From a bacterium (lineage in GTDB: Bacteria > Patescibacteriota > Minisyncoccia > Phycocordibacterales > UBA6065): a stretch of 6,963 bases of DNA. Position 1 is the stretch's first letter. The number at the start of each line of letters is the position of its first letter. Positions 5,839 through 6,963 of the stretch are shown here, piece by piece. The stretch spans positions 1 through 6,963 of the forward strand of contig JAUSGU010000077.1 of NCBI GenBank assembly GCA_030648825.1, given 5' to 3'. The notes below the pieces were generated by a model. It did not search any database. It was not told where the DNA came from and worked only from the letters and a program-made list of their open reading frames with translations. The translations under genes and the position numbers were made by a program.

Positions 5839-5871
5839 AAAAATAGACCCGACCGAAAAACGGTCAGGTCT
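5838..5871 (-). terminator. Intrinsic terminator of the zinc-protein gene
   Basis: A hairpin with arms AGACCcGACCG (5845-5855) and CGGTCaGGTCT (5861-5871), ten pairs with one C-A mismatch and a 5-base loop. On the minus strand it is followed by ATTTTTT (5844-5838), a proper U-tract. The stop codon of the gene lies in the hairpin's first arm. The U-tract overlaps the final base of the tRNA gene on the other strand. On the plus strand the hairpin has no U-tract, so it is a weaker stop for the tRNA transcript. Confidence 0.78.
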
Positions 5872-6166
5872 ATGCAGCTGTTTGAAGACCATCTGATTCT
5901 TGCTTTTCAGACTCTTCTTTCAAATAGCGTTCGTGATCCTCTTCCTCCATGTCCTCATAACGATCTCCCGGACACCTTTCGTGCTCTTTATAGATAGCTA
6001 TCACTCGTGGGGTAGGTTCAAGATCAGGGTGAATGGTCAACCATATCTCGCGCTTATAGTATTCTCCAGGATCGATGGGATGAGGACAACGCCAGCATTG
6101 GTGCTCAGTATTAGCTACCTGCCACGTTGTCCTAAGACACTTCGGCGGACAAATTTTGAAGTTCAT
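5870..6166 (-). CDS. Small cysteine-rich protein, putative zinc-binding
   Basis: A 98-residue protein that I cannot assign to a named family. It has C6-x3-C10 near the start, then C24-W-R-C27-PHPIDPGEYY, and H62-x2-C65 after a predicted strand region (PRVIAIYKEH). The pattern 'C-x2-C-x3-I-x2-GE-Y ... H-x2-C' is that of small treble-clef or zinc-ribbon domains seen in many uncharacterised and phage-related proteins; C24, C27, H62 and C65 would bind one zinc. The last 30 residues are acidic and probably disordered (EDMEEEDHERYLKEE). It has the only strong Shine-Dalgarno in the window, AAAGGAG five to six bases before the ATG, unlike its neighbours, which might mean foreign origin or high expression. 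It carries its own promoter and terminator. No function is proposed. Confidence 0.78.
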   Translation of the reverse strand: MNFKICPPKCLRTTWQVANTEHQCWRCPHPIDPGEYYKREIWLTIHPDLEPTPRVIAIYKEHERCPGDRYEDMEEEDHERYLKEESEKQESDGLQTAA

Positions 6167-6171
6167 GCAGT

Positions 6172-6178
6172 CTCCTTT
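6172..6178 (-). promoter_or_regulatory. Strong Shine-Dalgarno of the zinc-protein gene
   Basis: AAAGGAG on the minus strand, six bases before the ATG at 6166. It fixes the start codon. No other gene in the window has a comparable ribosome binding site. Confidence 0.8.
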
Positions 6179-6184
6179 CCATAC

Positions 6185-6213
6185 TTCATATCACAATTAC
6201 CGAGTTTTTCCAA
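6185..6213 (-). promoter_or_regulatory. Possible promoter of the zinc-protein gene
   Basis: Minus-strand TTGGAA (6213-6208), 17-base spacer, TATGAA (6190-6185). The start point would fall near 6178, just at the Shine-Dalgarno, giving a leader of about 12 nt. An alternative promoter uses the TTGGAA inside the upstream repeat (6231-6248) with TATCTT 16 bases on. The two cannot be separated by eye. Confidence 0.4.
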
Positions 6214-6230
6214 GATATTTGGTCTAGAAT

Positions 6231-6248
6231 AGGTTCCAACATCGTCTC
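6231..6248 (-). repeat. Upstream element, copy 1 (GACGATGTTGGAAC core)
   Basis: Minus-strand GAGACGATGTTGGAACCT, 65 bases before the zinc-protein ATG. It matches copy 2 before rdgB at 16 of 18 positions, with 14 identical in a row (6233-6246), and both differences are transitions. It contains TTGGAA, a plausible -35 hexamer, with TATCTT 16 bases downstream. It may be an extended promoter or a binding site. Confidence 0.6.
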
Positions 6249-6265
6249 AAATACCCAACAAATGA

Positions 6266-6294
6266 AAAGTCACACATTGTAAGTGTGTGACTTT
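6266..6294 (-). terminator. Intrinsic terminator of rdgB
   Basis: A perfect 11-base inverted repeat: AAAGTCACACA (6266-6276) and TGTGTGACTTT (6284-6294) with a 7-base loop. On the minus strand it begins 7 bases after the rdgB stop and ends in ACTTTTCATTTG, a short imperfect U-tract. It separates rdgB from the zinc-protein gene. Confidence 0.78.
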
Positions 6295-6301
6295 AGATAG
6301 A

Positions 6302-6898
6302 TTAAATTACTTTTTCCAAAAACTCGCGAGCCTGTCGAAATGCTTTACCACGATGAGATATAGCGTTCTCTTCATCTATAGTCATTTCTGCCCAGACAAG
6401 ATTTGAACCGTCAGGAACAAATATCGGACTATATGGCATTTTTGGTTGAGGAGGAACTCGTGGTGCGTCGAGCAATTTCCCTGGACACTTGCCACTAAAT
6501 ACATACTCTTTACCATCAGGAGAGATGACAGCAACATAAGTTTCAAATGTTGCATTTCGATTATCTTTGCCTTCAAGTGATTTTAGGGTATGTCGGGTGA
6601 TTTCCTCTGTTGTTGCAGTGTCACCAGCCCAACGAGCAGCTTTTATTCCTGGTTTTCCATCAAGTGCATCGATAAAAAGACCTGTATCATCAGCCATTGT
6701 CCAAGCCGTTCCTTTTGATTGTTTCTGCGCGAACCATGCCTTTTTAAGTGCATTTTCTTCCAACGTGGAGCCATCTTCCACAGCTTCACCTTTAATTCCT
6801 GCTTCCGTGAGAGTAATGATAACAAAAGAAACACTTTGGAAAAGTACCTTGATTTGCTCTGCTTTACTTGGATTTCGAGTTGATAGGATTATTTTCAT
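6302..6898 (-). CDS. rdgB: RdgB/HAM1-family non-canonical purine NTP pyrophosphatase
   Basis: A 198-residue protein of normal family length. Conserved blocks: the phosphate-binding start STRNPSKAEQIK (6-17), the acidic metal site ENALKKA (48-54) and ADDTGLFIDALDGKPGIKAARWAG (69-92), and the C-terminal SHRGKAF (181-187). The family hydrolyses dITP, XTP and similar damaged nucleotides to the monophosphate, keeping them out of DNA and RNA. The usual base-recognition block 'GFGYDPiF' is replaced by KMPYSPIF (153-160), and the usual lysine of 'EEKN-iSHR' is E177. Catalytic residues are retained, so it is probably active but may have shifted base selectivity. The ATG at 6898 has no clear Shine-Dalgarno. 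TATAGC lies about 18 bases upstream, and copy 2 of the repeat lies 43 bases upstream. A hairpin terminator follows. Confidence 0.93.
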   Translation of the reverse strand: MKIILSTRNPSKAEQIKVLFQSVSFVIITLTEAGIKGEAVEDGSTLEENALKKAWFAQKQSKGTAWTMADDTGLFIDALDGKPGIKAARWAGDTATTEEITRHTLKSLEGKDNRNATFETYVAVISPDGKEYVFSGKCPGKLLDAPRVPPQPKMPYSPIFVPDGSNLVWAEMTIDEENAISHRGKAFRQAREFLEKVI

Positions 6899-6940
6899 AA
6901 GTTTCTTTTTTAAATGCTATAACCTTACCTGGATAAAAAC

Positions 6941-6958
6941 AAGTTCCAACATCGTCCC
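6941..6958 (-). repeat. Upstream element, copy 2 (GACGATGTTGGAAC core)
   Basis: Minus-strand GGGACGATGTTGGAACTT, 43 bases before the rdgB ATG and nearly at the window edge. The 14-base core (6943-6956) is identical to copy 1. Similarity continues weakly on both sides. A good -10 at the expected distance from its TTGGAA is lacking (TAAGGT at 16 bases, TATAGC at 22), so a simple -35 role is less clear here than in copy 1. Confidence 0.6.
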
Positions 6959-6963
6959 ACACG

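Noticed and set aside
5402..5839. A 145-codon open frame on the minus strand
   Set aside because: Its N-terminus is the reverse complement of the tRNA-Gln gene (the familiar GIEP-type antisense-tRNA translation), and its remainder overlaps the real DUF5670 gene in another frame.
5900..6232. A plus-strand open frame of about 110 codons over the zinc-protein gene
   Set aside because: It overlaps a minus-strand gene that has a Shine-Dalgarno, a terminator and a zinc-ligand pattern. The plus frame has no ribosome site or recognisable motif.
1..6963. CRISPR array, insertion sequence, integrase or prophage genes
   Set aside because: No regularly spaced repeats, transposase or integrase motifs, or terminal inverted repeats were found. 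The only direct repeat is the two-copy upstream element near rdgB.

Overview
The window reads as a stretch of compact bacterial chromosome with nine protein genes and one tRNA. There is no rRNA, CRISPR array, insertion sequence or prophage. The DNA is moderately AT-rich. Most genes lack a Shine-Dalgarno sequence, and several have a -10-like box only 8-9 bases before the ATG. The genes use TAA or TAG stops only. Small single-copy housekeeping genes, a RelE/Phd toxin-antitoxin pair, an unusual RdgB and short intergenic gaps would fit a Patescibacteria (CPR, Parcubacteria-like) genome. That placement is an inference from style, not from a marker gene.

Layout, left to right: (1) 64-680, minus strand, a type II toxin-antitoxin operon. 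The antitoxin comes first, overlaps the RelE-like toxin by 50 bases, and sits behind a sigma70-type promoter overlapped by two TGTACA-type operator half-sites. (2) 679-1338, minus, radC. (3) 1339-1463, a divergent intergenic region. (4) 1464-2750, plus, a BaiN/HI0933-type FAD flavoprotein, converging on (5) 2778-3821, minus, a two-HKD phospholipase D/cardiolipin-synthase-like protein. (6) 3875-5296, minus, a DEAD-box RNA helicase with a good promoter (5390-5418) and a structured leader of about 87 nt whose last hairpin contains the start codon. (7) 5446-5598, minus, a 50-residue two-helix membrane protein of the lmo0937/DUF5670 type. (8) 5765-5838, plus, tRNA-Gln(CUG) with encoded CCA. (9) 5870-6166, minus, a small cysteine-rich putative zinc-binding protein. 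(10) 6302-6898, minus, an RdgB/HAM1-family nucleotide pyrophosphatase.

Most genes look like independent transcription units. Possible co-transcription is limited to radC into the toxin-antitoxin pair and the helicase into the PLD gene. The themes are nucleic-acid housekeeping (RadC, helicase, RdgB, tRNA), membrane lipid or envelope (PLD protein, DUF5670) and a stress/addiction module. The items most worth a second look are the helicase leader with its occluded AUG, an 18-base element repeated in front of both rdgB and the zinc-protein gene, the substituted base-recognition residues of RdgB, and the TGTACA operator whose promoter -35 box lies in the last codons of radC.
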